From positions 1-40,303 of the forward strand of contig DF237625.1 in assembly GCA_000708835.1 (NCBI GenBank): a stretch of 40,303 bases of DNA, written 5' to 3'. Each line of letters begins with the position of its first letter. The first letter of the stretch is position 1. The translations under genes and the position numbers were made by a program. The notes under the pieces were generated by a model. It worked only from the letters and a program-made list of their open reading frames with translations, was not told the DNA's origin and ran no database searches. Shown here piece by piece: positions 1 to 11,600 of the stretch. This DNA is from Klebsormidium nitens. Its lineage: Eukaryota > Streptophyta > Klebsormidiophyceae > Klebsormidiales > Klebsormidiaceae.

Positions 1-753
1 TATGTAGGTACCTACCTATAAGTAGAATTAGGTACGGACTGACGAAGCGTTCGTACCGGTTTGCATCATGGGGGATCCATGACGCACACGAGGCATGACG
101 TCTTGTGGCGCGTTGTTGGCTCCGTTTTGGACCATACGTTTCGGCTGTACGGCACAACAATTTGACGTGAAAGATGCATCATGATTCATGATGCATCCCC
201 ATTAGACGGGGATCCGATCGGCTACGTGAGCCCGTACCAGGTACCTACTTGGAAGTTGAATCGCGCATCATGGCATCATTTAACGTAACGGTCCTTCGCC
301 CGTACTTTTGTGTACAAGGTGGACGTCATGGGACTGCACTGTGCACTGTGCACTGTGCAGGATCTTAGTACGGCCCTGTACGGGCCACTCACGTCACGTC
401 AATCGCAACAGGATCCGGGGGCCGGGGCCCGGGCCCCCGACCCATTTGTTGTTGACAGCTCAAATAGGTAGGTACCTACAGCTACGGGTGTTGCTAAGCA
501 GCATATTTAACGGCGAAGCGCCCGGGCATCTGCTTTCGGAAGCCAAACTAAGTTTCCCTCTTCCAACAGAGTTCATCTTCCTGCTGTAGCTGTCTGGAGC
601 TGCTGATCATCCTTGCAAAAGGATACTATCCAAGACTTGTGAATCATCGAAAACCCTTGGTGCATCTCAGCCCACTCCTAGTGCTGACGCTAACTTTTGC
701 AGGCGGCCAGACTTGAAGTGACACCAAATCCATGCAATTGATTTGTAAGGAGA
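1..753. other. Presumed upstream region of the O-methyltransferase gene
   Basis: I find no gene here. The stretch precedes the ATG of the O-methyltransferase at 754. It holds a 25-bp inverted repeat (173-197), a short run of CACTGTG units near 340-360, a perfect 14-bp GC palindrome (GGGGCCCGGGCCCC, 424-437) and a TATTTAA at about 504-510 that could be a TATA-like element. A 93-codon open frame at 308-589 has no recognisable content and is not called. Assignment as promoter and 5' UTR rests on position only. Confidence 0.45.
173..197. repeat. 25-bp inverted repeat (12-bp arms, 1-base spacer)
   Basis: GATGCATCATGA (173-184), one T (185), then TCATGATGCATC (186-197), which is the exact reverse complement of the left arm. 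It lies about 560 bp upstream of the O-methyltransferase ATG. It could be a dimeric transcription-factor site, a small hairpin or chance. No function can be read from sequence alone. Confidence 0.8.
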
Positions 754-3700
754 ATGGCGCCCCCACATGGTGTGTTAGATCAAATGCAAGCCACAGAAAC
801 AAGCAACTTGCACCCTGCAACGGGAAGTCCAGCTCAGATTGACAGCTCCAGCTCATGGGCTGGCCTGGCCGGTAGTGGGCTCCAGTACAGAGAGGAGGTG
901 AGCTTATCGAAGGGAGTTGCAATGGAAAGGAAGTGCTTGTTAAGTGCTATCGGTATTGCAGCCCTCATTGTGACATGTATATTTGTTGCCCAATTCAAAG
1001 AAGCCAAATGCCTGTTCCAGCGACCAAATCTGAAAGGCTCACATTTGAGTGGGCGTTTGTGAGCATTCACAAGCTCATATAAGCAGCACGCCAATCCACC
1101 TTGATGTATCTTGGAATGGACTGGATTAAACCCTGGATAGAGCAAACTCCGTCTCATCACTGGAATTGGTGCAGGTTTCCAGCTTGGAAGAAATCCACCA
1201 GCCGCAATGCACTACTTATAGTCTAGAGCCACTCTCCATGACAGTGATCGGAAACGACGGTTTCCATAAATCAGATCCGGATCTCGATTGCCCAGACTTT
1301 TTCACCGTCTTTTTCTTCAGATCAAAAACATCATTCCATTTCTTTGCCTTGAACCCAAAACTCTGATGGCAGTGATCAGCTACCCTTCTGTGCTGCCCAA
1401 CGCAGGCGACTCTGCTGAAATCAGTCAACAAAATCATCTCCACAACAATTCAGTACTGGAGCCCAAAGGCCCTGTACACGGCAGTGTCGCTGGGAGTGCC
1501 TGACGCGCTGGCTGCAGCTGGGGGGCCACAAACAGCCGGTGAGCGGCCGAACAGGGCCCTGAGCCACCTTTTATTTCTCAAGATGGGATGCTGCGAATCA
1601 TTCCTGTCGAGGATGCACTAGAATGTCATAGAACCTGCCAATATATCCTTTCAATGCAGAGGGCCTATTTGCCAACAGGTTTCGACAGACAGCTACAAAC
1701 TAGTCAGAATAACGCACGGCAAGAAGTGACTGGCGTTGGCAGTGTGACTCACTGTGCCCGGATTAGCTCCTCAGAAAGTGGGCTTATACAGATTACCCGC
1801 TTGTGCTTCGAAGACCAATCGAAAAGTCTGGTTGCGCACAAGTGGTTGTAAGCTTACACACCTTTCCACTTTGCTAACCACATCAACGCCCTGCCTACAG
1901 CCGAAATTGCACGAAGAGTTGGTGCAAAAGAGGCTTCCCTCCTACAACGCCTGCTGCGAGCGCTGGCCGCAAACGGATTTTTCACCGAGTCAGAGGACGA
2001 GGATCCGCGGTATGGACTTAACGAAACCAGCAACCTGCTGACCAGCCAAGGCCCCTTTGCAGGGTTTGTTCTTCATGAGGTAGGCAGCTGTCATATACAG
2101 TTTGCTTTTCAAAAGTTTTGCTTTAGAAGGGATCTGCAATCTTCGTGCAGACGGTTCGATTTCCTTGCCTGCAATGTCTACAGAGCTAGCTGTCTTGGCT
2201 GACGCAATCATGTGAGGTTAGTCTTCAGTTTTGAATGTGCTAAAATACCCTGAGCATATGCGTACTCCTCCAATATCTAGCTTTTCAAAAGTGCCCAAAA
2301 GTTGGTCTAAACGGAGCTGCTAATTCAGGATTTCGAACGCCTTCAACCTCAAACCTCACATTCAAGCTTCGAGCACGAGTTTTGATCGAGGGTTTCAAGC
2401 TTCGAGTCCCTTCTCGAATCGCTCCTCCGAAACTCAGTGCGCTGCCTTTTGCAGTGCGAGCCCGCTTCCTGGTTGGCATGGGACAAGTTGACGGAAGCCA
2501 TACAGAACGGAGTCCACGAGGGCACGTACCCGTTCGAGCTGGCCACAGGGGGCAAAAGCTTCTTTGGCTACTACAAGGTGCGTCGTTAATGTTTTACTTC
2601 TTCTCAGCTGTGGTGGATCTGGCAGAGCAAGCGTCAAAACCTGGTCTGAGTTCCTGTGCTTGTAACTCCGTCTCTGGTTGAAGTGCTTGACTGAACGATG
2701 AAAGGGGCCCCTCCTTCTTTCGACAGCCAACAGGAACAAGCTGCCTGCCACTTGTCGACAGGCTCGGTTGGTCCTCAAGAGGAGGTCCGCTGGACCTCGC
2801 TCGTAGGAACACGTCAGAATGGGGCAGATTGTTTCGCCTCAGATTCTTCTAGGTGTCTGGGCTGAGATCTGGGTTAAAGTTGTCGCCGGTTCCCTTGCAG
2901 GAACACAAGGAGTCCGCCAAGTGGTTCAACGACGCTATGCAGACATGGTCGCTCGTTCAGGTGAGAAGCTGCTGACCACCTTGAAACCGAAACGGAGATC
3001 GTTTCTCTTCTGCGAAGCTCACTTGGTTCATATTCTATCACGAAAATAACGGGGAAGAGGGCAGCGGCTGCCTTTCGTGGTGGGATGACTGTTTTCGAAA
3101 CAGCATCATCCGACTTCCAAATATCTAGCGTTGCAGAAGGTTTGAAACTTTCCTTCCAAGCTAAGCCAAGCACACCAGAAAGGAACGTTGCGAACGCTTC
3201 GTATTCTGCAGGGCGAGGGCGATCGGTCACGATCCAACGTTCGCGTCAAACGTTTTCACGGCAACTCGACTCAATAGACACTTGATCACGAAGTTGCCCA
3301 GTGCTCGACCCTCTCTCCCCTCAGGGCCACGCTTTGCTGGAGCATTACGCCGGTTTCAAGTCCCTGACCGGTACGCTCGTCGACGTGGGCGGCAACCGGG
3401 GGGTCATGCTGTCCAAGATCCTGGCGCAGAACCCCAACATAAACGGGGGGGTCGTCTTCGACTTGCCACACGTACTGAAGCAGGAGGGGGTGGTGCGGCA
3501 GCCCAACGTTCGGCTCGTCGGGGGGGACATGTTTAAGGAGGTCCCGAAGGCGGACGCGATCTTCATGAAAGTGAGCGGTCCGGCAGAAAGTTGGAGAGGC
3601 AGATCTGGAAGAGCTGCTGTGAGGGGAAGTTGAGACTGCGCATGCCCAACCCGGCCAGGCCGGGGGATTGTTATCCCGATATGCCACAGGCTGTTGCTGC

Positions 3701-4303
3701 GCTTGTGATGCATTCAAAGGTGATGCCGCTTGGATCCGTCGGTCTCGTTCGTTCTGTTTGAATCCGTTACTTTACAGAGAATTTGATTGGGTTGATTCGT
3801 TGAGATTATCAGCCGATTGCTCGTCAAAACGAGGTTGTGCCAATGGTTTTCGTACTCGGAAAAGCGAGGACACTGGCTGCACTCGAAATCTTGGTGCAGA
3901 TTGGTGCCTGACGGCCTCAGTGCCTCAATGCCTCAATGCCTTATCGAAGCTCAGAATTGTCCTGTCAAGCTCGTAAATCGGCATCTGGTTTCTTCAGATG
4001 ATCTGCCACGACTGGGACGATGAGGCCTGCATCAAGCTCCTGCGAAACTGCCACAACGCTCTTCCGGTCGGGGGGAAGCTTCTGGTGGTGGAAGTGGTTG
4101 TGGCTAACCCGGGGCAAACCGGGAAAGAAACCCTGTACAGCAAGGAGTTTGACTTGCACATGCTGGCGCTCCTGGGGGGGGGCAAGGAGCGGACGGAACG
4201 GCAATGGCGGAATCTGCTCGAGGGGGGGGGCTTTGAAGTCGTGGGGATGACCCCCTGCCCGAGCGTGGCGTTACAACACGTGATTGAGGGGGTCAAGAAG
4301 TAA
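754..4303 (+). CDS. Plant COMT-type S-adenosylmethionine-dependent O-methyltransferase (7 exons)
   Basis: Exons: 754-897, 1406-1538, 1901-2079, 2455-2577, 2901-2960, 3325-3570, 3998-4303. All junctions are GT-AG and the phases join into one frame of 1191 nt (396 residues). Residues about 60-190 form the helical dimerisation domain typical of plant phenolic O-methyltransferases. The SAM-binding loop is LVDVGGNRG (231-239), where the family usually has LVDVGGGTG. The catalytic His lies in ICHDWDDEACIKLL (H299). E327 and E359 (in GGGKERTE) follow at spacings of 28 and 32 residues, the same as H269/E297/E329 of alfalfa COMT, so the catalytic triad is complete. The family transfers methyl from SAM to a phenolic hydroxyl in the cytosol; the substrate here cannot be read. 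The start is the ATG at 754, because that exon ends in phase 0 at a GTGAGC donor and joins exon 2 in frame. Exon 1 (48 residues, Ser/Ala-rich) is the least certain part. The next gene on this strand is the A-T-R reductase, 1.3 kb downstream. Confidence 0.88.
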
Positions 4304-5622
4304 AACAACGGAATGTCGAGTGGAGCGTTCCTTATTGAGCGCTTAGCTGGGCACCGCCTAGCAGATTATATTGGTTAGCGCGTGCATTTCGATGTTAGTC
4401 AGGAAATCCTCGATGTATATAATTATAATGTAGACTGCTGATGAATCACGAGATTAAACATGATTAGAAGAATGTTCAAGCTTCTTTTACTTCGAATTCT
4501 TGGCAGCGAAAGTAAGATGACAATTTTGAACAGGATATCAACGGCAGTACTATACCTTAGCCTGTATCGCAAAATAAAGTCGGAAACTTCATGCCCCCTC
4601 ATCCCCCTGCAGCCTGCTCTAAAATCCGATTGGAAACTTCCGAGAAAGAAGGACGTGTATGCAAGCAGCAAAAGTGTCCTGAGTCGTACGATCATGCAGA
4701 GCTCGATCTGCAAGCTGCAGACCTCTTCATTAACTAAACTGATGGAGCAATCAGAGTTGCTAGCTGCAAACGCGGTGGTTAACAAGCTCACAACTGCAAA
4801 CTGGGTCCAACTGAATATGGTCTCTTTCGTACTCGTATACGAACGCCTCGAGTCAGTAGCTAGTCACTGGCTAGGTAGTACCCTAGTAGCAAGTACCGTA
4901 ATACCCGTAGCTACTGGACAGAGACTCGACCCGATGTCCGATTTCAAAATGCTGGCACCATCCCTGGGCGCAAGGTCGCTTCCCCGGGATGCATGTCTCA
5001 GTTGGGATAAGCAGCTAAAAGGCCCCGGCAGCTAGTCCCGGGCTCTATAGAATGGCCGGGGGCCCGTTCTAATGCGGCGACGCGTAATTGTACGGATCAG
5101 ATTTTCCGGACGTGATCGAACGATCAATAATTGCACGAGATTCTGTAATGATGGAGCGCGACGTCACAGCCTCCCGCCTCGGGAAATGGACCCAGATTTT
5201 AGCTAATGCCGGCCACGTCCAATGGAACGCAGGCGGCAGGGCCGAGCCACTTGCAATGACTTGATTGAGCTGTCTTTCGGACAACTTTGCTTCCAAGGTC
5301 ATGACAGGATACTCCAGCCTCAGGCAGTGCCAACCCAGACCAAAGACGTCCGCCTTGTGTAGCACTCATCGCCCAAAAGACTTGATCCAAACCTGCTCAG
5401 CTGGTCTCTCGCGTTGATACATACCTACATCACGTGGTCGTGAAGACACCAGGTCTGTGGCAGCTGCCACTGGTCCACAAGAAGCAGGCCTGCTGGTCAG
5501 GTGTGCGAGCAATGAGCTTTGATCAGCAACAGCGACTTCATTAATCCAGCTGAAGGGACACCGGGCCGCCTTCGCTCGCTTAAGAAAAACACTCTAAATT
5601 GAACGTGCATCGCCATCTCAAT
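4304..5622. other. Intergenic region between O-methyltransferase and reductase gene
   Basis: This holds the 3' flank of the O-methyltransferase (AT-rich at about 4415-4430) and the presumed promoter of the reductase gene. A 191-codon open frame at 4460-5035 has no recognisable domain, homology or splice context and is not called. GC-rich CCCGGG/GGGCCC modules occur near 5020-5066. I see no RNA gene or mobile element. Confidence 0.5.
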
Positions 5623-8600
5623 ATGGCTGATCCCAGGCATGCTGCGAGGACCCTCCCCAAGGTGCTCGCCTTGCAAGCGGCACAAAGAGGAGACCAGCCC
5701 TTTCTGCTGCTGCCCCGAGTAAGTATGAGAATCATGACCAAATTGCAGGCCGGCTGGCTCACTCGCACATGCTCTGGCAGTTTCTTGTCCCAGGTCAACG
5801 CTGTTGCAAATGTTGTTTTGGCCCGCGCATTGAGCGATGCAAGAAGCTGATGTGCAGAATGCTGATGCAAGCGGGATGAGCTCCATGGTTCCCCGACCAA
5901 CACGTGAAGCGGGACCCTAGCTTATGTTGGTGTTTGTCTCAGACCAGTTGAAGCACCTCAGGTTCAGCCTCTGTAGTTCATCGCGCCAACTTATCCATGT
6001 TTATGAACTCCTTTTGCAGGCACAAAGCAATGGGATCTCACAGAATCAGGCAGCGGACGGTGCGCTCAAGTACCACACGGTTACTTTCAGCCAGTTTCAG
6101 CAAATGACTTTTCAGGTGGGATCCTTAGCTATTTGCAGCTCTGGCTTGAACATCATTGCATTTTATGATGAGGGCAGATGGAGTAGCTCTTGAAACCAGA
6201 GACATCATTGCATTTGCTTTCAAAGCTTGCTTCCAGAAAGCACGCGCACCACTGCCACCTCTGCTGGGGCCCTCCTTTACTTTCCATCATTTATGCCTCT
6301 TAGGTGTTTACTATGTGGTTAGGTTTGTTTAATCATCACATTCACTCGCGTCCAACTGTTGTTTGTCCGAGATATTTTACTGCGCTCTACACTTCAGTAC
6401 CAAGTTACGATGTTGCATGTCCTGATCCACATTACAGCACCTCTTCATTCTTTGCCAGCCCTCCTGGTCATCTGCCCACCGGCCAGTTCCTGTGTCCAAA
6501 TCAATTCAAGTCAGCAAAGCATAGCTCTGTACTGAAGTAAGTTTTGTCTGATCATTTCGTTGGTAGCTTTTGCTAATGGGCTTGTCTTCCTCTCCCACAG
6601 GCTCGGGCCCAACTGGTCCAGGTGACGACTCCTTTGGGCGGCACATGCCGCATCAGGAAGGGCGACCGAATGGCCATTCTGGCAAGCAACTCCCCAGAGT
6701 ACATTGTGGCCACGTTTGCGGCGTGGCTGCAGGGGGCTATGACTGTCAACCTCTCGACGCGCGTCGGAGACGAAGCGCTGCAGGTGCGCTGAAGGGGCGC
6801 TCGCCGTGACACGTGCATCTGAATTTGCGGGACGCCAACTTTTGGTTTTTTGGGATCTCAGGGCTGTGGACTAGCTCTAATGATCCTGGAAACAATCGGT
6901 TTGGCTTTGACTACTCTGTAGCATCCTGATAATTTTGACGCAAAAGTCCGGCACACTGAGGTCTCAAGAATTCAAGGGTCTTGGGCTCTGAGGCTTCCAG
7001 GGCGTCCTATCCTTTTCTCAGATCATTGCTGACATCAGCACCCGCCTTGCAGCACTTGGTGTCACAGTCTGCCCCTTCGGTGCTGCTGGTCTCGCAGGAG
7101 TGCGAGTCTGCGGCAAAGCGGGTGCTCAAAGTGAGGCCTCAGACCTTAAACACTGATCAAAGACCGTCTGTAGGGCAATTCTTGTGAGCTCAGCAAAGCA
7201 TTTGCGGTTTCATTCGGATCACACGGACGTTGGTTGGAGAACCTTAGCCCCATCAGATCTTTAGCTGCAGCTTTTGGCATTCAATCGCAGTATCACTGAA
7301 GTAGCAAACGGCGGATTCAGGCACACAGGAACCTCCAGATCCCCATCTTGAGACTCGAGTTTAGCGCTTCCTTGAGAGGCCATTGAATGGCACCAGTCAC
7401 ATTGCGCTCTTGCCGGCTCTTACCATCCGTTTGCTTGTGCACCAAGCGTCTGGTATATTGCATTTCAAGCTGCCAATTTGTCCCATTACAGACGCTTGAT
7501 GTCCCAGACCGCCCGTTGCTCCTGCGGCTGAACATGGGGGTGCTGGCAGGAGCGGTCGCCTCTGGCTCGAGTGTCCTGCCTCCGATGTTCACGATAGTCG
7601 TGGATGGCGAGATGAACGGCCACCCGACGCAAAGCAACGGTGCAAAAGAGAGCCACGTAGCCACCGTAGAAGTGGACGATCGGGACTATTCAGAGGTGGG
7701 CAAACACGGCAGAGCGGCGTAGTTATTCGCTAAAATCTGTGGTTGTTTGAGAAAAGCAGTGAAAGAGTTAAGTGGTCGCCCCAATGGGTGGTCATTTCTG
7801 ATGGTCAAGCAGAGCCCCTTGCCTTCAGATCCTTTTGAAGCTAAGGCTTGAGTTTGTCCGAAGATTACATTGCTAGCGCCAAGTCTCTAGCACGGTCTGC
7901 AGAGGCAAAACACTGCCTAGTCCGAGTCGAACTTGGCAGAGGCCAAGCCTGCTTTGGTGCCGGGAGACTGGGGCAACTTGCGGCAGTCACGTCCGATCTG
8001 TTCTTCTTCGAAGTTCGATAGAATTGTATTTATCGGGCATTCGTCTTCGATCCCGTAGCAATCGGTGCAGAAATCCCAGGAATTTGGAGTGTGACGGAAG
8101 CCCGCAATCGTGACGTCCTCAAAGAGTGGAGAGTGGAGAGGGGACAAGGAATACTCTGACATGAAGCTCCAAAAACAGATGCTCACGATTGTTTCTTCCG
8201 CGCCCCAGGCCTTTGCTCCGGCGGTCATCATGCACACGGGGGGGACAACCGGGCTGCCCAAGCAGGTCGTCCGTAACCATGACAGCCTGATCGAGCTGAT
8301 ACGCATGATGCACGTAAGTCACTCCGAACCATGACCCAATTGTGAAGAGCACGTTTAGATACAGCTAGGAGGGGAGCTTCAGTCAGTCCAGCGCTGATTA
8401 GAGAAGGGGACTTTTCCGGTCGATATCGATCTTCAAAGCGGCGTCAATCTTCAGAGCGCATGTGGTCTCTAAAAAGGGGACCTTTGAAAACGGAGTCGGT
8501 CTTGAAATCAATGGCAGATCGGCCATTCAAGGTCCTGATTTGTATTCCGTGGCCGCGATTCGTATTACGCCTCGGAGCAACTGGGGTTTGTAGCGACACT

Positions 8601-11600
8601 TTCTGGAGATGGTCAGCTTTCAGCATGCAGGCCCTTAAGAAATCGAGAATGGAGCTTTTACCTTTCGAACGGTGGGACTCAGATCTTGCTTCCGTGTAAG
8701 GCAGTTCCAAGGACTACACCCGCTTCCGATAGAAGGCTCGACTCACCCGGAGCACGGTTCTTACAGCCGCCCCCAAGTTGCTTTGATCAGCCGAAAATCT
8801 CCTCGAACGCATGCCGTGCTGCTTTCTTCCTCTCTCTTTCGGCGCCCAGCTTATTCTCTAAAATGCGAGTATTTCCGTGTATCCTTGCACAAGGTGCTCC
8901 GCCTCCCACAAGAAGTAAATCATGGATATTTCTGTGCTGATTATGGGCTCGTCGAGAAGTGGTAACACTTTCAATAAGCAGACCTGGGCGGGGACCGGCC
9001 TCATAACCAGGTCAAAGCCCGCTTACTCTTTGAAGAGACCAGGCCTGAGACTCAAGTCTGGTTATTGGCCTGGTTAGCACCCAAACTACCCGTCCCCCTG
9101 CGCAGGATCTGGACCCCCCGTACGCTCCCCCGGGCACTTTGCCTACCCAGCTGGGCTGGATGCCCCTCTTCCACGCGATCGGGTTCATCATCGAAGTCGG
9201 CCTGCCCATCTACTCGGGCTCGCCCTACTACTCGGCGAAAGTGCGTTAAAACCGCTGTTGCTCCACTCTTCTGAGCATTTCCAAAGAGTTTACGTCTGGA
9301 GCTGTTGAGAACCCTGCTTCGACGAGGTTGATGCCCATTGTGTGCTGACTTTGAAACCACCCAAAGTGATCAGCCACGGTCATTTTTCCTAGCTTTGAAT
9401 TGCAGTCGTTGGCAGGTGGAAGGGGATATTCCTTCGAAGGCCACAGAGTTTGATGCTTTCAGTAATAGAAACAGCCCTCGCGGGATCGGTCAAAGGTTGC
9501 TTATCTTTCCTTAGGTCCTTTGCAAAAGACGTTTGATATCTTTGGGGGGGTGATGCCTCTGGAACCCTGCTCGCTCTGTGTACTGCATCTTTCCTCGCTT
9601 TCAGGCTTTTTCGGCAGCGTTTAGGTGTTGCGTTTGAAGGAACAACAGCACCACCCAGAGCTTCGATGCTCTGGATCCGTCAGCTGAGCGTGCAAACTAG
9701 TCCTCGACCGTAGCCCGCAATCTCTTCACTCGATGGATAAAGGTCCTACGTCGTCTCAAACCTCAATTCACCACAGCCCTTAGGCCTTAAAACCCTAAAA
9801 TCCTAATCCCTAATACCTCAGGATTACTAAATACCTAAAACCCTGAAATACAGTTCGCGGCCGCGCCGTCCCCCGAGGGCCTCCTCCAAGCGATTGTGGA
9901 CAGCGGGTCGCAGCTCATGTTCGTAGTCCCGATCATTGCCGAGCAGTGGTGCCACATGATCAGGCGGGAGGAGGAACAGCACGGGTCAGGACGTCGAAAC
10001 TTCTCGATCTCCATTGAATGATAAGCAGAAGAATCATAAGCCCCCGACGTAACCAGAAAGCCAAGACAAAAGGTCCACGCGCTTCGCACCCGCACCCCCC
10101 CTAACCCCGGTAACTAACCACAGGGTCAGGTGGAAGGATGCATAGCACGGGTTAGGCTAACCTCCTCTGTCACTTGGCCTCGGTTACTTTGCTTCAATCC
10201 GATCCGTTTGTCCAATCTGGGCTCTTACTTTCAGTCAAAATTCTGAAACCAAGCTGAAGCTCATTTGCGAGAATTCTACACCTACTAGTCCGGAGGGTCT
10301 CTTCTTTTCTCATCCGGCTAATGGAGCAGGGTTGATGGGGACGTCCTCCTTTCCGATGAAGGCCGTAATGGATGGTTTAGAAACCGTACGAAAAGATGGT
10401 GATGGATCCATCAGTCCCTGGTTGTGATGGGTCACAGTCTCGTGAAGTTCCCCTTGGCTTAGAACGAGTGCCGTCACCTGATTGATTAAATTTCTGGAAA
10501 CATATGCCAGCTGAACTTGAGCCTTTCTGCCGTGCTTGCAGGGAATCCAAGACGCTGACAACTCTCTTGACACTGCACGCGCTTATCTACGCGGGCGCGC
10601 CCCTGGCTGAGTGGGCCGGGTCGTTCTTGGTTTCAAAGTAAGGCGCCCTGTCAATTTCGCAAGCCCGCTTTATCTGAAGGAGCCTGCTTCGTATGCACAC
10701 ACTGAGCGTCTTTCAGAATCTAATGTATGCCGAACCATTGGACCTGACTTTTAAAGCGGGCTAGAGCGGGTTTGCCAGCGCGTAACATGCTTGGAGGGAT
10801 CCAGCTTTGGGTCAGAAAATACAAACCCATCCTTATTGTTTTGAAACAGTGTTGTTCAACGTCCGATATTCTGAAGTCTTTTCTGCCAGATTCACAAGCT
10901 TTGGCCCGTACATAATACACGTACTTATCCCGTTTGAAGCGTCAAAGACTCCACGAGAGTAGGCTGTCCTGAAGATCCAGACAAAGTGAAAATCTCCAGC
11001 ACCTCTCACACGGGGACATGTTTCTTCGTTTGAATTGCGCCCTGCTATTTTGTTTGCAGGCGAGCGATTGCGCAGCATCGCCAGCTTCTGGTCGCCAGGA
11101 TTTTCCCGATCGCCTGGAATTTCCCGAACTTAGGACGTTTCTACAAGATGAAGAAAATGGAACTGTCATTTCTAACTACTAAGCTCTCCTTTCTTTCAGG
11201 GGCGTCCGCCTGACCACTGCTTTTGGGAGCACGGAGATTGGCGCCGTGGCGTTTGGCTTCCCNNNNNNNNNNNNNNNNNNNNNNNNNNNNNNNNNNNNNN
11301 NNNNNNNNNNNNNNNNNNNNNNNNNNNNNNNNNNNNNNNNNNNNNNNNNNNNNNNNNNNNNNNNNNNNNNNNNNNNNNNNNNNNNNNNNNNNNNNNNNNN
11401 NNNNNNNNNNNNNNNNNNNNNNNNNNNNNNNNNNNNNNNNNNNNNNNNNNNNNNNNNNNNNNNNNNNNNNNNNNNNNNNNNNNNNNNNNNNNNNNNNNNN
11501 NNNNNNNNNNNNNNNNNNNNNNNNNNNNNNNNNNNNNNNNNNNNNNNNNNNNNNNNNNNNNNNNNNNNNNNNNNNNNNNNNNNNNNNNNNNNNNNNNNNN

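Noticed and set aside
3286-3717. 143-codon minus-strand frame over the SAM-binding exon of the O-methyltransferase
   Set aside because: Antisense shadow of a GC-rich coding exon; no features of its own.
4460-5035. 191-codon open frame on the plus strand between the O-methyltransferase and the reductase gene
   Set aside because: No recognisable domain, biased or repetitive composition at its end, and a frame of this length is expected about once by chance in a window of this size. No homology support from sequence reading.
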